DNA of 64,000 nucleotides from Kutzneria buriramensis. GTDB lineage: Bacteria; Actinomycetota; Actinomycetes; Mycobacteriales; Pseudonocardiaceae. The stretch spans positions 7,874,001 to 7,938,000 of the forward strand of contig NZ_CP144375.1 of assembly GCF_043575855.1 (NCBI RefSeq). Direction: 5' to 3'. Positions 34,047 to 42,827 of the stretch are shown here, in pieces (the first letter of the stretch is position 1; every line of letters starts with the position of its first letter). The notes under the pieces are model-generated. The model searched no databases and had not been told where the DNA came from. It worked only from the letters and a program-made list of their open reading frames with translations. Both the position numbers and the translations under genes were made by a program.

Positions 34047-34137
34047 GGCGGATTTCCTCTCCGTTGGGCCTGAAAACAGCCTCTCGGAGCCCATCGATTA
34101 AGTCCAGTGCACTCTGTTTAGGCTACGATTTACCGTC

Positions 34138-35040
34138 ATGCAATTGGACCTGAACCTGCTCACCGCGCTCGACGCCCTGCTGGAGGAGGGCAGCGTGATG
34201 GGCGCCGCTCAGCGCCTGCACCTCTCGTCACCCGCGATCAGCCGGACGCTCGGCCGGATCCGCAAGCTGACCGGCGACGAGATCCTGGTCCGGACCGGCC
34301 GCACCATGACCCCGACGCCGTACGCGCTGTCCGTACGCGAGCAGGTCCGCGATCTCGTCCGGCAGGCCCAGGCGGTGCTCGTCCCGAGCCGGGAGCTCGA
34401 TCTCGACGAGCTCGACCGCACGTTCACGCTCCAGGCGCACGACGCGCTCACCCTGTCGCTGGCCCCACCCCTGCTCAACGCGGTCTCCGCTCAGGCGCCG
34501 CACGTGCGGCTGCGCTTCCTGGCCGAGGGCGCGGCCGACACCGACGACCTGCGGCACGGCCGGGTCGATCTGGAGATCGGCGCCGACCTGCCGGACCGGC
34601 CCGAGTTCGGCGTCGAGACCATCGGCCACGACCGGCTCGTGGTCGTCATGCGCCGCGGCCATCCCCGCACGGGCCGAATGGACCTCGCCGCGTTCGCCGC
34701 ACAGCAGCACATCCTCGTCTCGCGGCGCGGCCGTCTCGCCGACCCCGTCGACGATTTCCTGGCCGAGCACGGCCTGCGCCGGCAGGTGCTGGCCGCCGTC
34801 GGGACCACCGCGAGCGCCCTGCACGTGATCAGCCGTAGCGACTGCCTCATGACCGCGCCGGAGGCGATGTGCCGGCCGCTCGTCGATGCCTTCGGCCTCG
34901 TCACCGAGCCCCACCCGGCGGCCGTCCCGCAGCCGCCGGTCATCTGCACCTGGCACCAGCGGTACGACGCCGACCCGCCGCACGTCTGGCTGCGCTCGCA
35001 GGTCCGTGCCGCGCTGGCGGCCGTACTGCCGAGTCCGTGA
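34138..35040 (+). CDS. LysR family transcriptional regulator
   Basis: 300-residue LysR protein of the NodD/LeuO-like subgroup (MQLDLNLLTALDALLEEGSV start). The HTH is at residues 4-62 with GAAQRLHLSSPAISRTLGRI; the effector domain follows, with LRHGRVDLEIGA. It is divergent from the IMPase/NAD(P)-binding operon across 91 bp, which is probably its target. Its stop is 22 bp before the truncated DNA-repair gene that marks the integration site. Confidence 0.93.
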   Translation: MQLDLNLLTALDALLEEGSVMGAAQRLHLSSPAISRTLGRIRKLTGDEILVRTGRTMTPTPYALSVREQVRDLVRQAQAVLVPSRELDLDELDRTFTLQAHDALTLSLAPPLLNAVSAQAPHVRLRFLAEGAADTDDLRHGRVDLEIGADLPDRPEFGVETIGHDRLVVVMRRGHPRTGRMDLAAFAAQQHILVSRRGRLADPVDDFLAEHGLRRQVLAAVGTTASALHVISRSDCLMTAPEAMCRPLVDAFGLVTEPHPAAVPQPPVICTWHQRYDADPPHVWLRSQVRAALAAVLPSP

Positions 35041-35062
35041 CCAGCTGTGACACAATCCGACC

Positions 35063-35206
35063 GTGACCCGCAAGGTGTGCCTGGCCCAGGAACCGGAAGC
35101 CGACGCGCTGCTCGCCGGCGACTACCTCGCGCTGCTCTTCGGTATGCTCCTGGATCAGCACGTAGCCGAATGTATGACTAGGGCATGGAACCGTTCGAAC
35201 ATGTGA
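35063..35206 (+). pseudogene. 5' fragment of HhH-GPD-type base excision DNA repair gene, cut by integration
   Basis: GTG 35063 opens a frame whose first 33 residues match the start of HhH-GPD-type DNA repair proteins: VCLAQEPEADALLAG, then LALLFGMLLDQH. In intact relatives this is followed by Q-V-P-M-E-W-A-F. Here the match stops at GMLLDQH and the frame runs into unrelated residues (VAECMTRAWNRSNM) and a stop at 35204-35206. The start of a large serine integrase overlaps this tail. The missing 3' part is not found in the window. Reading: an integrative element recombined within this gene, which serves as attB. Confidence 0.75.
35130..35165. other. attachment site (attL) region of the integrated element
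   Basis: The last host-like codons (LLFGMLLDQ, 35131-35157) give way to unrelated sequence at about 35158-35163, 20-30 bp before the integrase ATG. Large serine integrases are usually encoded right next to the attachment site. The exact crossover dinucleotide cannot be fixed without attR or an empty site. Confidence 0.55.
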
Positions 35207-36795
35207 GCCGTGCTCACTGGGGTGACCTGGAAGGCATGAACATCGCCGGCCTGGTCCGCCTCTCCTTCGAGCTCGACACCGGCGAGCCCGAGATCGATAC
35301 CAGCCCGTACGGCATGACGGGTCGGGACATCAAGGGCAAGGTCGAGCAGGAGAAGGACTGCCGCTCCTATGTGGATCGTCGCAAAGGGAGCTACGTCTAC
35401 ACCTACGTCGAGCCATCGACCTCGGCGTGGAAGCGCAAGCAGGTGCCGATGCCCGACGGCACTTACGGCTACCGCGTCCGTCGCCCCATTTTCGAAGGGG
35501 CCTTGAAGGACCTCAAGCGCGGTGTGACGCCGGACGGCCAGAGGCTCGACGGCCTCGTGGTCTACGACATCGATCGACTCACCAGGGACAATCGACACCT
35601 CGAGGATGCCATCGAAGTCGTCCAGCTCTTCGGGCGCCCGATCATCGACATCACCGGCACGCTCGATCTGCTCACCGACAACGGTCGGACCGTCGCTCGG
35701 ATGATCGTCGCGGCGAAGGGGAGCGACTCGGCGGCGACAGCCCGTAGGGTCAGGCGTAAGCACCGTGCGTTGGAACAAGCCGGAATTCCCACTGGCGGGC
35801 GTCGCCCTTTTGGGTGGAAGGACGACAAGCGGACACTGGATCCGTTCGAGTCCAGGGTGATTCGGGAGGCAGCCGAGCGGCTCGCGAACCGTGTCCCGAT
35901 CGGCGTGATCACCACTGACTGGAACGACAAGGGCATCCTGACGCCGCTGGGCAACAAGTGGTGCGACCAGACGGTGAAGACGGTCTTCCGCAACCCTCGA
36001 CTGGCTGGCTTCCGTTCCCGGGTGATTCGTCAGTTCAACCCGGAGACATGCAAGCAGTCCTGGCGCATCGAGATGGTCCGCCGCCCGGACGGCACCCCCG
36101 TCCTCGGTCTGTTCGACGCTGTCCTCACGCCGGATGAGTGGAACGACGTGATCTCCGTAATCGGCGACAACGTGATTTCCGGGCGCGGCAGGAATACACG
36201 AACGTACCTCATGACTGGCACGCTCCGATGTGGACGAGAGGGTTGCGGCGGGAAGATGCGGGCGTTGAAGGCCCACGTGTCTCGAGTGAAGGATCCGACT
36301 CGCTTCTACTACACATGTGAATCGAAGTCGAAGGGCGGGTGCGGTGGCGGCGTGACGATCGTCGGCCGTGAGGTCGATGAGTGGATCAGTGCCGCTGTGA
36401 TTCGCAAGTACGAAATCGAGGCTGAGCGTCGGAATGCCCAAGTTGCCCCGGAGCCCTGGCCGAACGAGGGTGAGCTGGTCGAGGTCAGGGCCGACTTGGC
36501 CGAGCTCGCTGCTGCCCGCAAGGAGCGAAGGATTTCCGCTGGTCGGTACTTCGCGATGCTGCCCGAGTTGGAGGCGCAGGAAATTCGGCTGCTGCGTGAC
36601 CAGGAGCGCTGGGCGGCCAAGACTGCCAAGTTCGATGGCGCCGGCGTGGCGTCGATCCGGGCGGACTGGTCCGGATTTTCGTTGATGCAGAAGCGGGCCT
36701 ACATCGAGGAGGCACTAGCCGCGGTCATCGTTCTGCCAGCCAATGGCCGCCGCGGCTTCCACGCCGACCGCCTTGAGCTTGCGTGGCGCGGATGA
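35185..36795 (+). CDS. large serine recombinase (integrase)
   Basis: 536-residue large serine integrase. The resolvase domain (about 18-175) has the catalytic Ser27 in AGLVRLS and the DRLTRD motif in VVYDIDRLTRDNRHLED. The recombinase domain (about 185-310), a zinc ribbon (CGREGCGGKM ... YTCESKSKGGCGG, about 350-390) and a C-terminal coiled coil (VRADLAELAAARKERRIS, about 430-490) follow. The start is ATG 35185; alternative internal ATG at 35236 (MNIAGL) would still keep the Ser. It is the first gene inside the presumed element and overlaps the next gene as ATGA. Confidence 0.95.
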   Translation: MEPFEHVSRAHWGDLEGMNIAGLVRLSFELDTGEPEIDTSPYGMTGRDIKGKVEQEKDCRSYVDRRKGSYVYTYVEPSTSAWKRKQVPMPDGTYGYRVRRPIFEGALKDLKRGVTPDGQRLDGLVVYDIDRLTRDNRHLEDAIEVVQLFGRPIIDITGTLDLLTDNGRTVARMIVAAKGSDSAATARRVRRKHRALEQAGIPTGGRRPFGWKDDKRTLDPFESRVIREAAERLANRVPIGVITTDWNDKGILTPLGNKWCDQTVKTVFRNPRLAGFRSRVIRQFNPETCKQSWRIEMVRRPDGTPVLGLFDAVLTPDEWNDVISVIGDNVISGRGRNTRTYLMTGTLRCGREGCGGKMRALKAHVSRVKDPTRFYYTCESKSKGGCGGGVTIVGREVDEWISAAVIRKYEIEAERRNAQVAPEPWPNEGELVEVRADLAELAAARKERRISAGRYFAMLPELEAQEIRLLRDQERWAAKTAKFDGAGVASIRADWSGFSLMQKRAYIEEALAAVIVLPANGRRGFHADRLELAWRG

Positions 36796-37529
36796 TCGCG
36801 GCAGCGACTGGTTCGGACTGCCCGACGCGGTCGCTACCTGTGGAGCGCATAGCCCGGGCGGTCACCGTGATCGTAGGTCTGGTCGTGGGATTGACCTTCC
36901 TGTTCGGCTTCGGCAACGTCCTGGACCTGGCTATGCGACTCGGCGTGCCGATCTGGATCGCGCCCCTGGTGGCGCCGGCGCTCGACCTGTCCGTCCTCGG
37001 ACTCCTGCTCGGACTGCGCCACCTGGTCCTGATCGGTGCGACGGCAGAGCAGTTGCGACCCGCGCGACGTCTTCTCGTGTTCGCGAGCTTGGCGACGCTC
37101 GCGCTCAACGTGGCTGGCCCTCTGTCCACCGGTACCTACGGTCGCGCCGCGTTCGATGCTGTCGGACCGCTGCTGCTGATCGGTTGGGCCGAAGTCGGAC
37201 CTACGTTCCTCCAGGCCTTGGTGTCGAGCACGGCTGACTCTCTGACGAGTCCGACTTCGGACGATTGCCCAAGTCGTCAAGAAGCGCTGACCGAGGATGT
37301 GTTGCTGGAGAGGGCACGCCGGGAAGACGCTCGCCACTGGGCCGAACATCAGCGACCCATCTCCGCTGAGACACTCCGCAAGCAGCTCAACGTGGGCGCG
37401 GCCCGATCGCGCCTGTTGGTTTCGCTCGTTCGGTCGGGGCGACCGCAGACCCCGTCGGCAACAAACGGAGGTGACGACGCCGACCTGTCAGTGTTGGGAT
37501 CTGGACTGGAGTCGGGGAGCGGTGTCTGA
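36792..37529 (+). CDS. DUF2637-like/Spd-type membrane protein of the integrated element
   Basis: 245-residue protein with four predicted membrane helices in residues 20-135 (VTVIVGLVVGLTFLFGFG, then IAPLVAPALDLSVLGLLLGL) and a soluble C-terminal half that ends in a helix-turn-helix-like segment (PISAETLRKQLNVGAARSRL). Proteins of this kind are common in actinomycete integrative elements and plasmids, where they are linked to spread or replication functions. It is coupled to the integrase through ATGA. The element is interrupted 42 bp after its stop by a group II intron. Confidence 0.8.
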   Translation: MIAAATGSDCPTRSLPVERIARAVTVIVGLVVGLTFLFGFGNVLDLAMRLGVPIWIAPLVAPALDLSVLGLLLGLRHLVLIGATAEQLRPARRLLVFASLATLALNVAGPLSTGTYGRAAFDAVGPLLLIGWAEVGPTFLQALVSSTADSLTSPTSDDCPSRQEALTEDVLLERARREDARHWAEHQRPISAETLRKQLNVGAARSRLLVSLVRSGRPQTPSATNGGDDADLSVLGSGLESGSGV

Positions 37530-37571
37530 TGGTGGTGATCAATCCCGGAAGTGGGTCACTGACGTGATCTC

Positions 37572-39505
37572 GTGTGTCCTGAACGTGGAGGGGTGCTGAT
37601 GTAGGTAGTCACTCGGAAGCGGTGCTGCGCGGGGGATGAAGGATCTTGGCCCTTCGGGGTCGCCCGGCGGAGGGCGGCTCCAAACCGCCTCATGCTGCGT
37701 TGGCTGAAGACCGTCGTGGTGAGCGATGAGGAAAAGGCGCTGGTCAAAGCGTCAGGTGGGGACCGGGAAGGCGAGCGCGAGCGAATCGTTGAGGACGTGT
37801 CGAAACTTCACCAGGTGACACCAGAACCGGGACGTGAGATCGGTCTCGGGATGAGTCTGGCGGGTGGTCTGCTTTCTGGCCAGGCGGTGTCCGGCATATA
37901 GACGACGCGAGCCCGGTCTGCTGCCTCCGCGTGGAACAGGAGAAGGCGTGCCGTGATACTGCCCGCCGGCTGGCGGGTGAGAGGGAGTGCCCCAAGCGCG
38001 TGACACCGCGAGGGGTTGAGTACCGAGGCGCGGTGCGCTGGCGGACCGGTTCGTAGTAGCGGGGAAGCCCCTGTAATGGGGGTGGAGCGAAGGGGCCGGG
38101 TCGTTCGTGGCTGTGTTCGTTCGATCAACCAGGGGCTGGCCCCTGGGAGGAGTCGCGTGAACGAGTTGAAGTCGCCGGGCAAGCCGTTCGAGATTTCGAA
38201 GCGGGCTGTCTGGGAGGCATGGGAGAAGGTCAAGGCGAACCGGGGTGCGCCCGGGGTGGATGGGGTGTCGCTGGAGGCGTTCGAGTCCGATCTGAAGAAC
38301 AACCTGTATCGGATCTGGAACCGGATGTCCTCGGGCAGTTACTTCCCGCCGCCGGTGCGCGCGGTCGAGATCCCGAAGCCTCATGGTGGTGGCACCCGGG
38401 TCTTGGGTGTTCCCGCTGTGGGAGATCGGGTCGCGCAGACGGTGGTGGCTGGTGTGGTGGAGGCCAGGGCGGAACCGTTGTTCCATCCTGACTCCTACGG
38501 CTACCGGCCGCGGCGGGGCGCGTTGGACGCGGTGGCCGCCTGCCGGCAGCGTTGTTGGAAGACCGACTGGGTGATCGATGTGGACCTCCAGCAGTTTTTC
38601 GACAGCGTGCCGTGGGAGTTGGTGGTCAAAGCGGTCGAGGCGGTCTGCGACCTGCCATGGGTCCTGCTGTATGTGAAGCGGTGGCTGGCCGCGCCGCTGG
38701 TGCTGCCGGATGGCAGTGTGCGGCAGCGGGACCGGGGAACCCCGCAGGGCTCCTCGGTCTCACCGATCTTGGCGAATCTGTTCCTGCACTACGCGTTCGA
38801 TGTGTGGATGGAGCGGGAGTTCCCCGCCGTCGCCTTCGAGCGGTACGTGGATGACGTGGTGGTGCACTGCGTCAGCGAGGCCCAGGCACACCAGGTGCTG
38901 GCAGCCCTTCGGGAGCGGATGCGGCAGGTTGGACTGGTGGTGCATCCGGACAAGACTCGGATCGTGTACTGCAAGGACAGCAACCGGACCGGTGGCTACG
39001 AGTACACCGAGTTCACGTTCTTGGGCTATACGTTCCGGCCGCGTGGTGTCCGCCGGAAGGACGGGAAGATGTTCACCGGCTTCAATCCGGCGGTCAGCAA
39101 GGACGCCTTGAACACTATCAGTGCACGGGTGCGGTCATGGCGGCTGCACAAGTGCACACAGTTCTCCGAAGTGGACCTTGCGCGATGGATCAACCCGATC
39201 GTGCGGGGTTGGATGGTCTACTACGGGGCGTTCTACCGCTCCGCGCTCTATCCCCTCCTGGCACGCATCAATGCCTACCTGATGCGATGGCTGCGCAAGA
39301 AGCACAAGCGGTTGCGGGGCTTGAAGAAGGCCCACGGCGCGTGGAAGAGGGCCGTGGCCCAGAGGCCGCAGTTCTTTGCCCACTGGCGGTGGGTCAATTG
39401 GGTTCCGCCGGTCTGGTGATCAGAACGACAAGAGCCGTGTAACGGGAGATCGTTACGCACGGTTCTGTGAGAGCCGGAGGGTGAGACTCCCTCCGGCTAC
39501 TCGAC
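37572..39505 (+). mobile_element. group II intron 1, apparently complete
   Basis: The intron is read from a 5' GTGTG at 37572 to about 39505. The 5' region carries structured RNA (domains I-III), the reverse transcriptase lies in domain IV, and a 34-nt domain V is clear at 39432-39465 (begins GAGCCGTG, ends CACGGTTC), followed by a domain VI hairpin with GCCGGAGGG/CCCTCCGGC. Ends are inferred: TGATCTC flanks the 5' side and GCCAAGATC the 3' side, the same as in intron 2. Confidence 0.8.
38157..39419 (+). CDS. ltrA: group II intron reverse transcriptase/maturase
   Basis: 420-residue intron-encoded RT. RT motifs: RGAPGVDGVSLEAFE (RT0/1 area), SYGYRPRRGALDAV, VIDVDLQQFFDSV, GTPQGSSVSPILANL and the active site YVDD (230-233, in ERYVDDVVVHC; most group II RTs have YADD). 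The C-terminal maturase domain X is present (FSEVDLARWINPIVRGWMVYY). There is no C-terminal HNH endonuclease. GTG 38157 has GGGAGGAG just upstream. It is the only intact RT of the window and could act on both introns. Confidence 0.93.
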   Translation: MNELKSPGKPFEISKRAVWEAWEKVKANRGAPGVDGVSLEAFESDLKNNLYRIWNRMSSGSYFPPPVRAVEIPKPHGGGTRVLGVPAVGDRVAQTVVAGVVEARAEPLFHPDSYGYRPRRGALDAVAACRQRCWKTDWVIDVDLQQFFDSVPWELVVKAVEAVCDLPWVLLYVKRWLAAPLVLPDGSVRQRDRGTPQGSSVSPILANLFLHYAFDVWMEREFPAVAFERYVDDVVVHCVSEAQAHQVLAALRERMRQVGLVVHPDKTRIVYCKDSNRTGGYEYTEFTFLGYTFRPRGVRRKDGKMFTGFNPAVSKDALNTISARVRSWRLHKCTQFSEVDLARWINPIVRGWMVYYGAFYRSALYPLLARINAYLMRWLRKKHKRLRGLKKAHGAWKRAVAQRPQFFAHWRWVNWVPPVW

Positions 39506-39575
39506 GCCAAGATCGGGGTGATGGTCGCGAAGGGGCTGGTCTTGGCGGTCGTGTGCGATCCTGCTTCGATCTGGG

Positions 39576-39639
39576 CGTGGAGTCCTTGGTAGAAGAACTC
39601 TCGCCAAATAAAGATCTTCACGCCACCAAGGACTCCACG
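39576..39639 (+). repeat. 15-bp inverted repeat sequestering a transposase start (copy A)
   Basis: CGTGGAGTCCTTGGT (39576-39590) pairs perfectly with 39625-39639, ending at the GTG start of the truncated IS5-like transposase. Copy B at 42768-42827 has different bases but the same pairing. Confidence 0.65.
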
Positions 39640-39698
39640 TGATCACGTATCGTGCCATGCTCGATGTTCCGCGTGCACTCGCCCAGTGAGCTGATCTC
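39639..39698 (+). pseudogene. 5' stub of an IS5-like (DDE_Tnp_4) transposase
   Basis: From GTG 39639 the translation MITYRAMLDVPRALAQ matches the start of the transposase at 42827 (MITYRAELDVLRELAR). A stop follows at codon 17 and the sequence is interrupted at 39699 by group II intron 2. It is an old, inactive stub. Confidence 0.65.
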
Positions 39699-39850
39699 GT
39701 GCGCCCAGCAGACTGGAGGTTGACCGTGTAAGTGGTTGATCTTCATGTCGTCAGCTCGTCGTCGCTTGCCGGTGTGAGTCCGGTCCGGGTAGCTGTCAGG
39801 AGGCCCGGTAGCAGACTGGTGGCGTCGGAGGGAAACGTCCGGCGTCGAAG

Positions 39851-40807
39851 CTCAGAAGGTGTTGAGATCCTGGCCGCTCCCGAGTACCACTGACCTCCGA
39901 CAAAGTCGATCAGATGGCACGCGACCACCGGTACCCCTCGGACCTGACCGACGCCGAGTGGGCAGTGGTCGAGCCCCTGCTACCGCCACCGACGGCGCAT
40001 CCCCAAGGCGGACGCCGGGAGAAGCACCCACGTCGCGACCTCGTGGACGCGATCTTGTACGTGGTCCGCTCGGGCTGCTCCTGGCGGCAACTACCGGTCG
40101 ACTTCCCACCCTGGGAGACCGTGTACTGGTACTTCACCCGCTGGGAACAGCAACGCCTGACCTTCCGCCTGCTCGACGCCCTGCGGGCGCGGGTCCGCAC
40201 CGACGCCGGCCGCGATCCCGACCCGAGTGCCGGGCTCATGGACTCCCAGACCGTCAAGGGCGCCGACACCGTCGGCGCGGACACCCGCGGCTACGACGCC
40301 GGCAAGAAACCAGGCGGCCGCAAGCGATTCATCGTCACCGACACCCTCGGGCTGCTGCTGGCCGTGGTGGTGCTGCCGGCGTGCATGCAGGACCGGGACG
40401 GCGCCAAACGCCTACTGCTGGAGCTGCACCACCGCCAACACCCGCTGCTGTCGACCACCCGCCGCCGGACCCGCCACTTGTCCGCCGACGCCGGCTTCGC
40501 CGGGGCCCTGGTGGAATGGGCCCGCACCACACTGCGCACCACCCTCGAGATCGTCCGCAAACCCCCAGGCCAGAAAGGGTTCTCGGTCATCCCACGCAGG
40601 TGGGCGGTCGAACGGACGCTAGCCTGGCTGACCGGCTACCGGCGGCTGGCACGGGACTACGAACGCCACCCCGCCACGTCCGAGGCCTTCATCCGCTGGG
40701 CCTCGATCGCCACGATGACCCGCCGCATCGCTCGTCGTGCACCGGCCGTGCGTCCGGGACGACGCCGCTTCGACCTTGCTACCTGAAGATCTCAAACACC
40801 TTCTCAG
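39851..40807 (+). mobile_element. IS5 family insertion sequence, intact, with CTCAG target duplication
   Basis: Terminal inverted repeats AAGGTGTTGAGATC (39856-39869) and GATCTCAAACACCTT (40788-40802) are flanked by the direct repeat CTCAG (39851-39855 and 40803-40807), of the CTNAG type known for this family. The feature as given includes the duplications. One transposase gene fills it. The insertion split domain I of group II intron 2. Confidence 0.85.
39914..40786 (+). CDS. IS5 family transposase
   Basis: 290-residue DDE transposase. N-terminal DUF4096-type region (YPSDLTDAEWAVVEPLLPPP), catalytic Asp in LMDSQTVKGAD, second Asp in LSADAGFAG and Glu in WAVERTLAWL. All in one uninterrupted frame, so the element may still be active. 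ATG 39914 follows the left inverted repeat by 44 bp. Confidence 0.93.
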   Translation: MARDHRYPSDLTDAEWAVVEPLLPPPTAHPQGGRREKHPRRDLVDAILYVVRSGCSWRQLPVDFPPWETVYWYFTRWEQQRLTFRLLDALRARVRTDAGRDPDPSAGLMDSQTVKGADTVGADTRGYDAGKKPGGRKRFIVTDTLGLLLAVVVLPACMQDRDGAKRLLLELHHRQHPLLSTTRRRTRHLSADAGFAGALVEWARTTLRTTLEIVRKPPGQKGFSVIPRRWAVERTLAWLTGYRRLARDYERHPATSEAFIRWASIATMTRRIARRAPAVRPGRRRFDLAT

Positions 40808-41236
40808 TGTCGAAAGCCCTGTGATAGGGGGAGCGACTGAGCGGTCCGTAGCATGACGCGAAGCCTGCGGCGTCGTTACTCAGCCGCCGTGAGGGCGGCA
40901 TCAGGGAGAGCCGAGCCCTTCGAGATCGGGGTGAAGGCCATGGAAGGCCTGAAGACCTGGAAGTGCAGGCACTGAAGGACTCCTCGGCGTATGGGGCGCG
41001 GAACGTTCAGATAGTGGCGGCGGGAACTGGGGAGGCCCTCCCTGGCCCGGCAACCTGCGGATGGGTGTTGCCGGAGCGTGGCGTCCTATAACCGATGACC
41101 TCGGGAAGTGGATCGCTGGCCGGGCGGGCGTCGGAGGCGGCCGTAGTACTGCTTGAGCCGGGCGGACAACATAACCGCCGGTGAGGGAAGGGCCGCTGCT
41201 TCGTCGATGCGTGTGGTGTCTGGAGGAGCCCGGTGA

Positions 41237-42516
41237 GTGCCGATGTCGGCTAGTCCCGCCGCTGGCGGGTCCATTGTGGACCCGGTTCGTGCCTTGCAGC
41301 ATGCGCTCTACTGGGCGGCCAAGGCCGATCCCGGACGAAGGTTCCACGCGTTGCGAGACAAAGTCTTTCGCAGGGACGTCTTGTGGCGCGCGTGGGTCGC
41401 GGTGCACCGCAACGATGGTGCTCCCGGTATCGATAACACCACCTTGGCTGACGTCAAGCAGTGCGGGGTGACCCGGCTGCTGGAGGAGTTGGCCACCGAG
41501 TTGAGGGACGGCAGCTATCGGCCGTTGGCGTCGCGTCGGGTCTTCATCCCGAAGCCCGGCACGGCCGAGCAGAGACCGTCGGGTTCCGCCCGAAGCGTTC
41601 GGCGCACGACGCCCTCCAAGTCCTCGTCGATGAGGCATGGCGGGGCAGGCGGTGGGTGGTGGAGACGGATATCGCTGGCTGCTTTTCGGCGATTCCGCAC
41701 GACAAGTTGATGCAGGCGGTTGAGGAACGCGTTTGTGACCAGGCAATCCTGAAGCTTCTGCGCGTGATGCTGTGTGCGGGGGTGATGGAGGAGGGCCAGG
41801 TCCGCCGGCCAGTGACCGGGGCGGCTCAAGGTGGTCCGATCTCTCCGTTGCTCTGCAACGTCTACCTGCACCGGGTTGATCGGGTGTGGTCGACGCGTGA
41901 GCATGGAGTGTTGGTTCGCTTCGCTGACGACGCGGTGGTGATGTGCAAGTCACGCGAGCAGGCCGAGGCCGCCCTCCAGCGGCTTCGGGATCTGTTGGTT
42001 GACCTCGGTTTGCAGCCGAAGGATGCCAAGACGCGGATCGTGTGTCTTGAGGTCGGTGGGGAGGGTGTGGACTTCCTTGGCTTCCACCACCGGCTGGTGC
42101 GATCGCGGTCTCGCGATGGGCGACGGCCGGTCACCTTCCTCGCCCGCTGGCCCGCGGACAAGGCCATGCAGCACGCCCGTGACCGGGTTCGTGAGCTCAC
42201 GGCCCGGCGCAGGTTGTCGCTTTCGGTTGAAGCGGTCGTGCAGGATGTCAACGAGTTCCTGCGTGGCTGGACTGGGTACTTCAAGTACGGGCACTCGGCC
42301 GAGCGCTTCAGCAAGATCAGGCAGTACATGCGGATGCGGATCGCGTTGTTCATCAGCAAGCGCCACCGCCGCAGCCGACATTTTGGTGTTTGGGCGCTGC
42401 TCAACTTCACGCCCGACGAGTTCGGCCTGATCAGGCTCTACGGGATCGTCGTCTCGCCCAGGGCTGGCAAGCCGTGGCGGGAGAAGCTGAATGCCGGCGG
42501 TGAACGCCGTCGGTAA
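41237..42516 (+). pseudogene. group II intron 2 reverse transcriptase, internal deletion
   Basis: GTG 41237 with GGAGGAG eight bases upstream opens a normal RT (VHRNDGAPGIDNTTLADV, then VFIPKPGTAEQRP). At about 41578 the sequence jumps to GFRPKRSAHDALQVL in another frame; about 30 residues of the RT1-RT2 region (usually LSIPTVRDRIVQAALK and following) are missing. The rest is complete: VVETDIAGCFSAIPH, GGPISPLLCNVYLH, active site FADD in VRFADDAVVM, and domain X with FLRGWTGYFKYG. The deletion is not a multiple of three, so no full protein is made. Confidence 0.85.
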
Positions 42517-42767
42517 GCCGTGTGCGGGAGAACCGCATGCACGGATTGACGGGCGGGAGTTGGAAACGGAGCGGACTGGTCAGGGATACGGAGAAGAACG
42601 ATCCGGCGGGAAACCGTTGGGTATCAATGGCTTCGTGACCTACCGCCAGGAGACGCCACCGCGCCAGCTCTCGACCCTCCGCCAAGATCCTGGTGTTGAA
42701 CACCGAAGGAATAAGCACGAGCTGCACGGACGGCACGCGGCGACGAGCCGGGCATCGGGAAGATGGC

Positions 42768-42827
42768 CGGGGAGCCCCTGGTAAGACTGGATTTGCGAAG
42801 ATCAAGTCCGAACTATAAGGCTCCCCG
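42768..42827 (+). repeat. inverted repeat at a transposase start (copy B)
   Basis: CGGGGAGCC (42768-42776) pairs perfectly with GGCTCCCCG (42819-42827), ending at the GTG start of the IS5-like transposase and covering its AAGG ribosome-binding bases. Same position and different sequence from copy A at 39576. Confidence 0.6.

Larger units (their letters stand above)
39699..42680 (+). mobile_element. group II intron 2, disrupted by an IS5 insertion and an RT deletion
   Basis: Typical 5' start GTGCGCCCAGCAG at 39699, then domain I sequence up to 39850, resumed after the IS at 40808. The RT frame is at 41237-42516 and a 34-nt domain V at about 42514-42547 (AAGCCGTG ... GCACGGAT). The 3' end is uncertain; the shared flank GCCAAGATC at 42681 puts it at about 42675-42680. 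It was inserted 60 bp into a transposase stub. Without the RT and with broken domain I it should be inactive alone. Confidence 0.7.

Noticed and set aside
41086..41953. Minus-strand frames over group II intron 2
   Set aside because: They are antisense to intron RNA and the RT gene.
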